Shown here: in pieces, positions 34,162 to 43,129 of the stretch | How positions within the stretch are numbered: position 1 is the stretch's first letter | Layout: each line of letters opens with the position of its first letter | Origin: Pleomorphomonas sp. NRK KF1 | GTDB taxonomy: Bacteria > Pseudomonadota > Alphaproteobacteria > Rhizobiales > Pleomorphomonadaceae | Assembly: GCF_023721755.1 (NCBI RefSeq) | Contig: NZ_JAMDLH010000001.1 | Location: 558,001-622,000, forward strand | Direction of reading: 5' to 3' | DNA: 64,000 nucleotides | Translations under genes and position numbers: made by a program | The notes under the pieces: model-generated | The model's input: only the letters and a program-made list of their open reading frames with translations | Database searches by the model: none | What the model was told of the DNA's origin: nothing

Positions 34162-34492
34162 ATCATCATCAAGGCCGTGGCAGCGGGAACAGCGGGCAAC
34201 CGTTCCAAAGGCAAGCTCCAGACGTGCGCCACGGCACCATCCGGATTCGCCGGCAAAGTCTCGGCCAACGGGCCGGGGCGTGCCGATGCCGCCTGTCCAC
34301 GGCCAACCCACAGATGGAAATTGACGAGATAATTCAGGAGGATTCCGCCAATTTTGCATGCTGAAGGCACCTCGTCGATAAAAAGTCGAAAAAGGCCGCT
34401 TGACTTCCCCGGAGGCATCCCCTAATTCACCGCTCACCAACACGGAACGCGGCGCTGCCGGCAAGACAGCGAGCGGTACGATACGGCCCAGC
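34162..34492 (+). other. Spacer between slt and tRNA-Asp
   Basis: 331 bp. The left two thirds hold nothing I can name. The right end has a good sigma-70-type promoter for the tRNA (see 34400-34427). Short open frames here, on either strand, lack ribosome binding sites and family features. Confidence 0.4.
34400..34427 (+). promoter_or_regulatory. Probable promoter of tRNA-Asp
   Basis: TTGACT at 34400-34405 and CTAATT at 34422-34427, 16-base spacing. Transcription would start about 60 bases before the tRNA. The -35 hexamer matches consensus in five of six bases. Confidence 0.5.
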
Positions 34493-34569
34493 GGGGGTGT
34501 AGCTCAGTTGGTTAGAGTGCCGGCCTGTCACGCCGGAGGTCGCGGGTTCGAGCCCCGTCACTCCCGCCA
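34493..34569 (+). tRNA. tRNA-Asp (anticodon GUC)
   Basis: 77-nt cloverleaf with acceptor stem GGGGGTG/CACTCCC, D arm, anticodon GTC at 34527-34529, T arm with TTCGAGC and an encoded CCA. Confidence 0.96.
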
Positions 34570-34677
34570 CTTTCTCCTGAAAGAAAAGTGAAATCATTGC
34601 CTAAGGCGGTGTTCTTCACGTATTGCTTCAGCGTTCGACCCGAAGCGTTCGGAACATCCTTCGTCCTTATGCGTTGA

Positions 34678-34705
34678 GCCTCCGTACTAACAAACGGAGG
34701 CTTTT
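34678..34705 (+). promoter_or_regulatory. Hairpin enclosing the ribosome binding site of a small gene
   Basis: Perfect 8-bp stem GCCTCCGT/ACGGAGGC with an 8-base loop, then TTTT. The 3' arm is the Shine-Dalgarno sequence (ggagg) of the gene starting at 34709, 8 bases away. It can act as a terminator or as a translation block that opens under some condition. Which one cannot be read from sequence. Confidence 0.5.
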
Positions 34706-34708
34706 GTC

Positions 34709-34906
34709 ATGTCCGAGCGTTCCAATCTGATCCTGTCGGAAGCACTGTTGACGCTGGTGGATCAAGGCGAGTTGCAAGAAGGCTCCGACGCCTATCTCGC
34801 CGCCCAGAAGGTTGTCAGCAACGGCGAGGCGGCCTTGTCGGAAGAGGAAGAGCGCCTCTGGCGCGAAGAGGTCGCCCCGAAGCTTGGCGACGGATTCGCG
34901 TCCTGA
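34709..34906 (+). CDS. Small acidic protein, unknown function
   Basis: 65 residues, acidic, predicted helical ('LILSEALLTLVDQGELQEGSDAYLAAQKVV' then 'LSEEEERLWREEVAPKL'). No signal peptide or membrane segment. A strong ribosome binding site with ideal spacing supports coding, although it is sealed in a hairpin. It lies alone between tRNA-Asp and a convergent hydrolase gene, with a 3-base gap. No family recognised. Confidence 0.62.
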   Translation: MSERSNLILSEALLTLVDQGELQEGSDAYLAAQKVVSNGEAALSEEEERLWREEVAPKLGDGFAS

Positions 34907-34909
34907 CGC

Positions 34910-35446
34910 TCAGCCGTCGCCATTCAGGATGGCATGCGTCGGCAACACGTCGACGCCGCCTGGCGCGATCAGGCCGCTCCAGACCCAGTTGTGATGTTCG
35001 ATGACGGCGCGGGCCGGCAAGTGCGGCCGATCGGAGACCGTATGCGCGTCGGCGACGGGAATCACCGGCCGGCCGAGCGTAACCGCCCGCCGAACGGTGG
35101 CATCGACGCAGAAATCGGTTGCCCAACCGGTCACGAACAGACGCTCGGTGCCGAGGTTGTCGAGGATCTCCGAAAGCGGGCTGTCATGAAAAGGATCGTT
35201 GAACGTCTTGGCCACCACCAGATCATCGGGGGCTCGCCGCAGTTCCGGAAGGAACCGCCACCCGGAAGTGCCCGGCTCAAAGCTGTCGCCTTTCTCGCCG
35301 GCATGCTGGATGAACACCAGTCGGCCGCCCCGCTTGCGAATGGCGGCGCCGAGGGCATTGATGCGACCGACGACGCCGAGAAGATCGTATTTGGGCAATC
35401 CTTCCCTGAGGCCAACCTGCATATCGACGACGAGCATCACGTCCAT
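34910..35446 (-). CDS. Isochorismatase-family cysteine hydrolase
   Basis: 178 residues, single cysteine-hydrolase domain. The catalytic triad is visible: Asp8 ('MLVVDMQVG'), Lys80 ('LVVAKTFNDPF') and Cys113 ('TGWATDFCVDATVR'). The family includes nicotinamidase, isochorismatase and various amidases; substrate is unknown. It is a separate gene from the larger family member at 49608-50300, with little identity outside the motifs. Confidence 0.82.
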   Translation of the reverse strand: MDVMLVVDMQVGLREGLPKYDLLGVVGRINALGAAIRKRGGRLVFIQHAGEKGDSFEPGTSGWRFLPELRRAPDDLVVAKTFNDPFHDSPLSEILDNLGTERLFVTGWATDFCVDATVRRAVTLGRPVIPVADAHTVSDRPHLPARAVIEHHNWVWSGLIAPGGVDVLPTHAILNGDG

Positions 35447-35814
35447 GTCGGCCTCCTCGCCGCTTCATCCTCCAAAGACCGTCAGCCAAGCATGGCCGGA
35501 CGGGCTTGACCATCCGGGCAAATCCCTGTGCCATGCAACAATTGCCGGCAGCGGCGGTCGACCTACTGCCGGAAGGCGATTTTGCTTGCCGCACAGGCGC
35601 CTTTCCTGTAATGAGCGCGCCATCGTTCAGGATGGACGATACCCGGCTGGGGGCTGAACGGAAGGTGGCCGCGCCGCAAGGCAAGGTCTCTGATCCTCAA
35701 ACAAGGATCGTCTTCCCGTGTCTCCGCTCTCGATCTCGTATCTGTGGAGCCTTTCGGAGGGTTCGCAGAGGCTTGGCGCCGGGTGGTCAATGAACCGAGA
35801 AAGGCTGTACCGAC
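35447..35814 (+). other. Upstream region and leader of rpsF
   Basis: 368 bp between the hydrolase and rpsF. It contains two small hairpins (GATCCT/AGGATC at 35692-35709 and an AGCCT/AGGCT pairing near 35749-35783) in what should be the ribosomal protein mRNA leader. Several bacteria have an S6:S18-binding leader at this place; I cannot confirm that structure. No gene is evident. Confidence 0.4.
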
Positions 35815-36261
35815 ATGGCGCTCTACGAGCACGTGTTCCTGGTCCGCCAGGACGTTTCCGCCCAGCAGGTGGAAGCGATCGCTGACCAGTACAAGGCCGT
35901 CATTGAAAGCAATGGCGGCGCGGTGAAGAAGGTGGAGAACTGGGGCCTGCGCGCCCTCGCCTACCGCGTCAAGAAGAACCGCAAGGCTCACTACGTCCTG
36001 TTCAATCTCGATGCGCCGCACGCGGCCGTCGCCGAGATGGAGCGCCAGGAGAGCCTCAGCGAAGACATCCTCCGCACGATGACCATTCGCGTCGACGAAC
36101 TGGAAGAAGGCCCGTCGGCCATGCTCCAGAAGCGCGACCGTGACGAGCGCGATGGCGCTCCCGCCGGCCGTGGCGACCGTGGTGGCTTCCGCGGTGGCGA
36201 TCGTGGCCCGCGCCGCGACCGTGCCCCCCGTCGTGAAACCGAAGCTGGGGATATGGAATAA
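35815..36261 (+). CDS. rpsF: Ribosomal protein bS6
   Basis: 148 residues. The bS6 fold is clear: '[65 protein letters not shown]' (shown as a region, residues 3-68). A C-terminal tail of about 45 residues is rich in Arg, Gly and Asp, common in alphaproteobacteria. It pairs with bS18 in the small subunit platform. rpsR follows after 2 bases. Confidence 0.98.
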   Translation: MALYEHVFLVRQDVSAQQVEAIADQYKAVIESNGGAVKKVENWGLRALAYRVKKNRKAHYVLFNLDAPHAAVAEMERQESLSEDILRTMTIRVDELEEGPSAMLQKRDRDERDGAPAGRGDRGGFRGGDRGPRRDRAPRRETEAGDME

Positions 36262-36263
36262 TC

Positions 36264-36512
36264 ATGGAAATCACCTCCCTCCCGGCCGCCCGTCGTCCGT
36301 TCTTCCGTCGTCGGAAGACCTGTCCGTTCTCCGGCGCCAACGCCCCGAAGATCGACTACAAGGACGTGCGTCTGCTGCAGCGCTACATTTCCGAGCGCGG
36401 CAAGATCGTTCCCTCCCGCATCACCGCGGTGTCGGCCAAGAAGCAGCGCGAGCTCGCCCAGGCGATCAAGCGCGCCCGCATCCTCGGCCTGCTGCCGTTC
36501 ATCATCAAGTGA
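36264..36512 (+). CDS. rpsR: Ribosomal protein bS18
   Basis: 82 residues, highly basic. The family pattern '[61 protein letters not shown]' (residues 20-80) is complete. Part of the rpsF-rpsR-DUF2232-rplI unit. Confidence 0.98.
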   Translation: MEITSLPAARRPFFRRRKTCPFSGANAPKIDYKDVRLLQRYISERGKIVPSRITAVSAKKQRELAQAIKRARILGLLPFIIK

Positions 36513-36688
36513 TGACGGGCGCCTGACGGCGCATTGAGACGATCCGGCGTCGCGGTCTGCTGCGGCGCCTTTCCTGCAAAGTTGGGATGCGGCCTTTCGG
36601 CTCGGCACCCCTAACCGCCCGGCGGCACCGGCCGTCGATCACAGCATCGATCGCTTCTTCGGCGATCGCGCGGGACAGCGAGACCAAA

Positions 36689-37630
36689 GTGAACGGACTT
36701 CTTCTCGGCATCGCAGCAGGTGCCGCCTCCGCTCTGCTTTTCGCGGCCGTCACAAGTGGCGGTGCCCTTGGCACGCCGCTGTTCTTCATGTCCGCGCTTC
36801 CCGTCGCCATCGTCACCATCGGCTGGGGCACACTGGCCGGCATTTTCGCCGTGCTCGCGGGGCTCGTAGGCCTCTGGGTCTTCGTGTCCTGGAAGGCGGC
36901 ATTGCTGCATGCGCTGGTGATCGCCGGCCCCATGGCTTTCTATGGCTATCTCGTCGGCCTTGGCCGGCCGCTCGACCCCGAGGGCCGAAGCTTCGAGTGG
37001 TATCCGCTCGGCCGCATCTTCACGGCCATGGTACTGATCACCGCTGCGACCATCGTTGGCGTTGGCATGGTGATCGGTTTTGATATTCAGGCGACCGCCT
37101 CCGACGTTGCCGACATGCTGGTGGCCATGGGGCAGGCTTCGGGCGAGCCCGGCGCTCCGACCCGCGAAGATCTTTTGCCCGCACTGCTCGTCTACATGCG
37201 TCTGATGCCCTTTGCGCTTGGCATGTTCTGGCTTGTGCTCACGGCGTTCAATCTCTGGCTGGGCGGACGCGTGGTGCGGATGTCCGGTCGCCTCAAGCGC
37301 GGCGACGATTCCATCGCCGAAACGCTGTCGCTTCCGATGTGGATGGCGGGCCTGTTCGTGGGCGCGGCGCTGCTTGCCAGTGTCGACAGCCCGGTCGGCC
37401 TCGTGGCCGGCGTAGTTGCCGGATCTGCGGGCATGGGCTTTGCGATGGTGGGATTTGCCGTCCTCCACGTTTTCGTCCGCGGCAACCCGGCTGCCCCACT
37501 CATCCTGGGGGTCACCTACGGCGCCACGTTCGTCCTTTCAATTCCTCTTATTCCGCTGGCGATCGCCGGCATTCTCGACGGTCCGCTCGGCCTCAGGGCC
37601 AAGCGGCTCAACCAACGACCGGGCGCCTGA
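36689..37630 (+). CDS. DUF2232 multi-pass membrane protein
   Basis: About 313 residues from the GTG at 36689, with seven to eight hydrophobic helices, for example 'LLLGIAAGAASALLFAAV', 'FGMFWLVLTAFNLWL'-like and 'PLILGVTYGATFVLSIPLIPLAIAGILDG'. Genes of the DUF2232 family lie between rpsR and rplI in many alphaproteobacteria; function is unknown. An upstream in-frame ATG (36587) would add a polar stretch before the first helix and is less likely. A weak ribosome binding site leaves the start uncertain. Confidence 0.82.
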   Translation: MNGLLLGIAAGAASALLFAAVTSGGALGTPLFFMSALPVAIVTIGWGTLAGIFAVLAGLVGLWVFVSWKAALLHALVIAGPMAFYGYLVGLGRPLDPEGRSFEWYPLGRIFTAMVLITAATIVGVGMVIGFDIQATASDVADMLVAMGQASGEPGAPTREDLLPALLVYMRLMPFALGMFWLVLTAFNLWLGGRVVRMSGRLKRGDDSIAETLSLPMWMAGLFVGAALLASVDSPVGLVAGVVAGSAGMGFAMVGFAVLHVFVRGNPAAPLILGVTYGATFVLSIPLIPLAIAGILDGPLGLRAKRLNQRPGA

Positions 37631-37687
37631 CGGCCTCGATCCCCGAAACGGCGGCAACGCTACAACAGACAGAACGGAGTACAGAAA

Positions 37688-38251
37688 ATGAAGGTCATCC
37701 TTCTCGAGCGCATCGGCAAGCACGGCACCCTCGGCGAAACGGTCAAGGTTCGCGACGGCTTCGCCCGCAACTTCCTGCTGCCGCAGGGCAAGGCGCTTCG
37801 CGCCACCAAGGAGAACCAGGCCCGCTTCGATCGCGAGCGCGCCGCCCTCGAAGCCCGTAACGCCGAGCGCAAGTCGTCGGCCGAGCAGATCAAGATCGGT
37901 CTCGACCAGCGCTCCTTCGTCGTCGTCCGTCAGGCTGCCGAGACCGGCCAGCTCTACGGTTCCGTCGCCGCCCGCGACATCGTCGACATCCTGGCCGCTG
38001 CCGGCGAGACCATCACCCGCTCGCAGGTGGACATCAACGCGCCGATCAAGAACCTCGGCGTCCACAACGTCGACATCGTGCTGCACGCCGACGTTCGCGC
38101 CACCATCACCCTCAACATCGCCCGCTCCGAGGATGAGGCCCAGCGTCAGGCCAAGGGTGAGGACGTCACCGCCGGCGCCCGCGAAGACACCTTCGTTCGT
38201 GAAGTCGGTTCGGTGCTCGACGACGAGGGAATGGACCGCGAGGAACTCTGA
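37688..38251 (+). CDS. rplI: Ribosomal protein bL9
   Basis: 187 residues, long for bL9 (about 150) because of an acidic C-terminal tail of some 35 residues. The N-terminal rRNA-binding domain ('[32 protein letters not shown]') and the C-terminal domain ('[48 protein letters not shown]'-type) are intact, joined by a long helix. Preceded by cggag. Confidence 0.97.
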   Translation: MKVILLERIGKHGTLGETVKVRDGFARNFLLPQGKALRATKENQARFDRERAALEARNAERKSSAEQIKIGLDQRSFVVVRQAAETGQLYGSVAARDIVDILAAAGETITRSQVDINAPIKNLGVHNVDIVLHADVRATITLNIARSEDEAQRQAKGEDVTAGAREDTFVREVGSVLDDEGMDREEL

Positions 38252-38286
38252 GCCGGCTTCGGTTCGAGATCATCGTGATAGATCGG

Positions 38287-38314
38287 CCCCGGGGTCTCCA
38301 ACCCCGGGGTTTTT
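38287..38314 (+). terminator. Terminator of the ribosomal protein unit
   Basis: CCCCGGGGT and ACCCCGGGG form a 9-bp GC stem with a short loop, followed by TTTTT. It ends rpsF-rplI transcription before dnaB. Confidence 0.92.
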
Positions 38315-38500
38315 CGTGTCAAAACAAGGTACTGTCGATTCTGCCCCGGGAGACTCGATCGCAAGCGAGAGTCAATGCTCCTCGTTTCATGAATCAGACT
38401 CGTTTGTGAATATCGGGGTCAGTCGCCACTGCCGCCCCCTGTCAGCACTGCGGCTTGATACTGTCCTTTCCTCGTTTGCCCTCAGGAACCCGTCCGACCC

Positions 38501-39988
38501 ATGTCCACCATCCGCCGCGTCGAAGATCAGGCTACTGCGCTCGCCCGGAGCGCGCCGCACAATGTCGAGGCGGAACGGCAGTTGCTGGGCGCCATGCTGA
38601 TGAACAACGAGACGTTCTTCCGCGTCTCCGACTTCCTCGAACCGCCCCATTTCTTCATCGAACAGCATAAGGCGATCTACGAGAAGATCGGCCAGCTCAT
38701 CCGCGGCGGCAAGGTGGCTTCGCCCATCACGCTGAAGACCTTCTATCCGGCCGATTACCAGATCGCCGAGATGCCGGTGACGCAGTATCTGCTGCGGCTC
38801 GCCTCAGAGGCGACCACCATCATCAACGCCGAGGACTACGGCCGCATCATCCACGACCTCGCCGTCCGTCGCGATCTGATCCGCATCGGCGAGGACATGG
38901 TCAACATCGCCTATGACGCGCCGATCGACATGCCGCCGCGCGCCCAGATCGAGGATGCGGAGCGCCGGCTGTTCGGCATCGCCGAGAGCGGTCGCTACGA
39001 GGGCGGCTTCCACACCTTCTCCGACGCGCTGCGCGAGGCCATCGACATGGCCGCCGCCGCCTACCAGCGCGACGGTCATCTCTCGGGCATCGCCACCGGC
39101 CTCGCCGATCTCGACCGAACGATGGGCGGCCTTCAAAGGTCCGACCTCATCATCCTTGCCGCCCGCCCCGCCATGGGCAAGACGTCGCTGGTCACCAACA
39201 TCGCCTTCAACGTCGCCAACGCCTATGAGGCGGCCGAGCAGCCGGACGGTTCGCTCAAGACGGTGAACGGCGGCATCGTCGGCTTCTTCAGTCTGGAAAT
39301 GTCGTCCGAACAGCTGGCGACGCGTATTCTCGCCGAGCAATCGGAAGTGTCCTCGTCGGACATTCGCCGTGGCAACATCGACGAGAACCAGTTCGCCAAA
39401 CTGGCTGCCGTTGCCCAGCGCATGCAGACGCTGCCGCTCTACATTGACCACACCGGTGGCATCTCCATCGCCCAGTTGGCCGCTCGCGCCCGTCGCCTGA
39501 AGCGCCAGCGTGGGCTCGACGTCGTCATCGTCGACTACCTGCAGCTGCTTTCGGGTTCGGCACGATCCGCCCAAGGTGGTCGCGTGCAGGAAATCACCGA
39601 AATCACCACCGGCCTCAAGGCACTGGCCAAGGAACTGGCGGTTCCGATCATCGCCCTGTCGCAGCTGTCGCGTCAGGTCGAAAGCCGCGACGACAAGCGG
39701 CCGCAGCTCTCCGACCTGCGTGAATCCGGCTCGATCGAGCAGGACGCCGACGTGGTGATGTTCATCTACCGCGACGAGTACTACATGCAGTCGCGCATGC
39801 CGAAGGAAGGCACCGAGGATTTCTTCAAATGGCAGGCCGAGATGGACCGCGTCACCGGCAAGGCCGAAGTGATCATCGGCAAGCAACGCCACGGCCCCAC
39901 CGGCACCGTGCAGCTCGCCTTCGACGCGTCCGTTACCCGCTTCTCGGATCTCGCCAAGGACGACTACCTGCCGGAACGCTTCGAGTGA
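38501..39988 (+). CDS. dnaB: Replicative DNA helicase DnaB
   Basis: 495 residues. The N-terminal domain ('APHNVEAERQLLGAMLMNNETF') and the RecA-like C-terminal domain are complete. Walker A is 'ARPAMGKTSLVTN' near residue 225; 'FFSLEMSSEQLATRILAEQSEV' and 'VIVDYLQLLSG' mark later motifs. There is no intein. It follows the rpsF unit, a common arrangement. The gene has no close ribosome binding site (agga 13 bases upstream). Confidence 0.98.
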   Translation: MSTIRRVEDQATALARSAPHNVEAERQLLGAMLMNNETFFRVSDFLEPPHFFIEQHKAIYEKIGQLIRGGKVASPITLKTFYPADYQIAEMPVTQYLLRLASEATTIINAEDYGRIIHDLAVRRDLIRIGEDMVNIAYDAPIDMPPRAQIEDAERRLFGIAESGRYEGGFHTFSDALREAIDMAAAAYQRDGHLSGIATGLADLDRTMGGLQRSDLIILAARPAMGKTSLVTNIAFNVANAYEAAEQPDGSLKTVNGGIVGFFSLEMSSEQLATRILAEQSEVSSSDIRRGNIDENQFAKLAAVAQRMQTLPLYIDHTGGISIAQLAARARRLKRQRGLDVVIVDYLQLLSGSARSAQGGRVQEITEITTGLKALAKELAVPIIALSQLSRQVESRDDKRPQLSDLRESGSIEQDADVVMFIYRDEYYMQSRMPKEGTEDFFKWQAEMDRVTGKAEVIIGKQRHGPTGTVQLAFDASVTRFSDLAKDDYLPERFE

Positions 39989-40008
39989 GTTCCATACTGT
40001 GAGAAAGC

Positions 40009-40043
40009 AAGGCCCCGGCAGCTCAACGCTCCGGGGCCTTTTC
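40009..40043. terminator. Bidirectional terminator between dnaB and the phytase-like gene
   Basis: AAGGCCCCGG and CCGGGGCCTT form a 10-bp stem that can extend by AGC/GCT. TTTT follows on the plus strand and a broken T tract on the minus strand, so it can serve both convergent genes. Confidence 0.88.
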
Positions 40044-40059
40044 GTTCAGCCCTTGCCGC

Positions 40060-41415
40060 TTACTTCGCGGCAAGGAACTCGCCGACCTCAAGCAGCACGA
40101 ACTCGTTGTCGTCAGACCTGTCGAGCGCGCGGCCGGCAGAATACGGCAGGTTGTTGTCGTTGCCGACGACGATATGCGTCGCGTCGACCACGTCGACATT
40201 CTCGATGGTGACGAAGGGCATGGTGTAGATGTCGTTCTCCGTCCCTTGCTTGGCCTTGCCATCGGGATCGGCAACGTCGAGCAGGTCGATGTAGCCGATC
40301 TTGCGCACAGCCTTGCCGACATTGTCGTCACCGAAGGCGATCCTGTAGATGCGCTTGTGCTTGGAAGGCTTGTCGAAGCAGGTCGGCTCGGGTTTGGTCG
40401 GGTCGGCACAAGCCTTGTCGGCAAGGCCGGCGCCGCCATCGCGCTCGATCACCAGCGCCGTGGCCTCGTCGACCATGTTGAAGTCGCCGATATTGGTACC
40501 GGCGCCCGAGAACGGATAAAGCCAGGAACGGCCTGTCCACGCCTTGCTTGCAACGTCGAACTCGATGATGCGGATGGCGTTCGTGCCGTCTATCTGCTCG
40601 AACTTGCCGTCCCCCAGGTACAGCGGGCCCTCCATCAGCGCGTAGAGTTTGCTGCCATCCTTGGATTGCGCCAGCCCCTCGAAGCCGTTGGAGCGGCGGA
40701 CGTTGAAGGCCGGCATCGGTTTGGTGGGATCAGACGGCAGCCCCATGGTCGGATTGTCCGGTGACAGCACCGGCTTGCCGTCGACAAGCGTCGGCACGAC
40801 ATCGGTCAGTCGGCCGTCAGTGGTGACGTGGAGGAGATAGGGACCGAACTCGTCGCCGATCCAGAACCCGTCATCCACCGGCTGGATCGACTCGATATCG
40901 AAGTCGGCTCCGGTCAGGTAGCGCTTGTCGGCGCCCTCCATGACGATCGGAAACGGCGCCAGCTTGTCCGGATCGCTGAGGAACACGGTGTCGAGGCGCT
41001 CGACCTTGCCACCTTGCCAGTCGAACTTGACGTGATGAAGCATCAGCATGGCGTCGCTGGAGTTGGCCTTGCTGCCAAAACCATTGTCGCTGAGGCTCCA
41101 GAACGTGCCGTCAGCCATGGTCTTGATGCCCGAGAAACCCTGTACCGGCTGGCCGTCGAACGGCAGGCCGAGGCCGGTCTTGCGGACGCCGTCAGCGCCC
41201 GGCACGGAGCCGAGCACGGTGGCGCGCTTGCGATCCGGCGTCGAGAACTTGCCGGCCTGTTTCAGAAACTCGGGCGCATCGGTCGGCGCGGCAATGATGG
41301 TATTGGCCGGCAATACGACCTGCGAAGCCAGAGTCGCCTTGAAGGCGACTTCGTCGGCGTTGGCAAAGGCAGCGGAAGCGACAATGGCGACGGACGCCAA
41401 AAGCAGGGTCTTCAT
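40060..41415 (-). CDS. Secreted esterase-like phytase-family protein
   Basis: 451 residues with a signal peptide ('MKTLLLASVAIVASAAFANA', cleavage near 21). The rest fits the phytase-like beta-propeller family (PF13449), with 'FSGIKTMADGTFWSLSDNGFGSKANSSD', 'DFDIESIQPVDDGFWIGDEFGPYLLHV' and 'VTIENVDVVDATHIVVGNDNNLPYS' as family-typical segments. Such proteins are annotated as phytase or esterase-like and often occur among phosphate-starvation genes; activity here is not shown. It stands alone on this strand, 182 bp after the transporter operon. Confidence 0.8.
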   Translation of the reverse strand: MKTLLLASVAIVASAAFANADEVAFKATLASQVVLPANTIIAAPTDAPEFLKQAGKFSTPDRKRATVLGSVPGADGVRKTGLGLPFDGQPVQGFSGIKTMADGTFWSLSDNGFGSKANSSDAMLMLHHVKFDWQGGKVERLDTVFLSDPDKLAPFPIVMEGADKRYLTGADFDIESIQPVDDGFWIGDEFGPYLLHVTTDGRLTDVVPTLVDGKPVLSPDNPTMGLPSDPTKPMPAFNVRRSNGFEGLAQSKDGSKLYALMEGPLYLGDGKFEQIDGTNAIRIIEFDVASKAWTGRSWLYPFSGAGTNIGDFNMVDEATALVIERDGGAGLADKACADPTKPEPTCFDKPSKHKRIYRIAFGDDNVGKAVRKIGYIDLLDVADPDGKAKQGTENDIYTMPFVTIENVDVVDATHIVVGNDNNLPYSAGRALDRSDDNEFVLLEVGEFLAAK

Positions 41416-41597
41416 CGGGCTCACCTGAAATGAAAGGAGAAAACCCGACTACGGTAGAAAGCGCCGATGTCAGCGCGTTTACAGCGCGATGACGGTTGGG
41501 TGATGAACGTGGCACCTGATAGGAAATCGCCCCGGCATGCAAGTTGCCGAGGCGAGTGTTTGGCGACTGCCGTCAATGCGGCAGCTCACAGGACGGA

Positions 41598-43112
41598 TCA
41601 GTTCTTCTTGGTGTCTTCCAGGAAGAAGCGACCGAGCGGGTTCTGATCGAAGTTCTCGATATTCGACCGCGAGACATTGCGGTAGGGGCTATAGTAGAGG
41701 TCGATCCAGTTGACGTCGTCCTTGGCCTTCTTCTGGAGATCGATGTACATCTGCTCGCGCTTCTTGGGATCCATCTCGACGCGCGCGGCACCGACCAGAT
41801 CCTTGACCGTCGGATTGTTGTAGCGGGTCATGTAGTTCATGTTGCTGTCGTGGCCGAGCACGAAGGTCGTCTTCTGGTCCGGGTCTAGCACGTCGTTGGT
41901 CCAGTACATGACCGATATGTCGTAGTCGCCGGCGATCAGCATGTCCCAGCTCTGGCTCGGATCGACCTTCTGCAGGTCCACCGTGATTCCGGCCTTGGCA
42001 AGCTGCTGCTGGAGAAGAATGGCGATCTGCTCGTCGACCTCGTCGCCGGCATTGACGATGTAGTTGAGCTTGAGGTCGGCTGCGCCGGCTTCGGCGAGCA
42101 TGGCCTTGGCCTTCTCCGGATCATAGGGCCGCTGAAGGTTGTCGGCGTAGTGGTAGAGGGCGCCCTTCGGAACATAGGAATAGGCAACCTCGCCGAGACC
42201 GAAGGTCACGGCATCGACGATAGCCTTCTTGTCGATCGCCATGTCGAGCGCCTGGCGCACTTCCTTCTTGGCCAGCGCCCCATGCTCGTGGTTGATCAGC
42301 AGATGGTCCTCACGCGTCGACGTATCGAGATGGACCTTGAGGTTGGGATCCTTCTGGAGTTCGGCAATGCGGGAGAACGGCACGAAGATGGCCGTGTCGA
42401 TCTCGCCGGCCTGCACCTTCAGCATGCGCGTGTTGTCGTCGGGAATGGAGATCCATTCGACACCGTCAAGGCTGACGTTGGCGGCGTCCCAATATTCGGG
42501 GTTCTTGACCAGGATCACGCGGTCGCCGCGCCGCCACTCCTTGACGGCGAAGGCGCCGGAGCCGATCGGCGTCTCGCCGAAGGCGTCCTCGCCCATGTCT
42601 TCGACGACCTTCTTGGGAAGCACCGAAACGTTGGGCAAGGCCAGCGAGGCCAGGAAAGGCGCCGACGGGCCGGTCAGCTTGATGACCAGCGTCTTCGGAT
42701 CGGTGGCGGTCGCGGTGTCGACGATCTTGTAGCTGTCGGCCCAGAGCGAACCCGGATTGTCGCGGATGCGCAGGATCGAGAAGGCGGCATCCTCGGCGGT
42801 CACCGGATCGCCGTTGGAGAACTTGGCGTCGCGGAGCTTGAAGGTATAGGTGAGGCCGTCGTCCGACACGGTCCAGCTTTCGGCAAGGCCGGGGATCAGC
42901 TGGGTGCCGGTCTTGTCGACGCGCACCAGCACGTCGAACACGTTGGAGAACACCCAGTTGTCGACGTTCTGGGCGGTCTTGATCGGATCGAAGGTCGTGC
43001 CGTCCTCACGGCGACCGATGGTCAGCACACCGGCGGCCTCGGCGATCGAAGCCCCGAAAACGAGGGTGGCGAGAACGGTCGCCACGCTGAGTTTGGTCCA
43101 CTTTGCGGTCAT
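41598..43112 (-). CDS. Peptide-type ABC transporter substrate-binding protein
   Basis: 504 residues, SBP family 5 (DppA/OppA type). Signal peptide to about residue 26 ('GASIAEAAG'). Family marks include 'LIPGLAESWTVSDDGLTYTFKLRDAKFSNGDPVTAED' and 'NPEYWD'. It is the last gene of the hydrolase-permease-permease-ATPase-SBP unit. In the related PipR systems this kind of importer is needed for the response to the plant compound, so the ligand may be a small amide rather than a dipeptide (inference). Confidence 0.9.
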   Translation of the reverse strand: MTAKWTKLSVATVLATLVFGASIAEAAGVLTIGRREDGTTFDPIKTAQNVDNWVFSNVFDVLVRVDKTGTQLIPGLAESWTVSDDGLTYTFKLRDAKFSNGDPVTAEDAAFSILRIRDNPGSLWADSYKIVDTATATDPKTLVIKLTGPSAPFLASLALPNVSVLPKKVVEDMGEDAFGETPIGSGAFAVKEWRRGDRVILVKNPEYWDAANVSLDGVEWISIPDDNTRMLKVQAGEIDTAIFVPFSRIAELQKDPNLKVHLDTSTREDHLLINHEHGALAKKEVRQALDMAIDKKAIVDAVTFGLGEVAYSYVPKGALYHYADNLQRPYDPEKAKAMLAEAGAADLKLNYIVNAGDEVDEQIAILLQQQLAKAGITVDLQKVDPSQSWDMLIAGDYDISVMYWTNDVLDPDQKTTFVLGHDSNMNYMTRYNNPTVKDLVGAARVEMDPKKREQMYIDLQKKAKDDVNWIDLYYSPYRNVSRSNIENFDQNPLGRFFLEDTKKN

Positions 43113-43129
43113 GTCGAGTTCCCTTCTGG

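Noticed and set aside
32212-34464. A 750-codon open frame on the minus strand opposite the Slt transglycosylase gene.
   Set aside because: It mirrors the codon bias of a GC-rich gene, has no ribosome binding site or family feature, and the plus-strand frame is a clear enzyme.
38804-39892. A 362-codon open frame opposite dnaB.
   Set aside because: dnaB is certain on the other strand; the opposite frame has no signal, motif or start context.
41567-41584. CTGCCG/CGGCAG hairpin after the peptide-binding protein gene as a terminator.
   Set aside because: The stem is only 6 bp and has no T tract on the minus strand; it is too weak to list.
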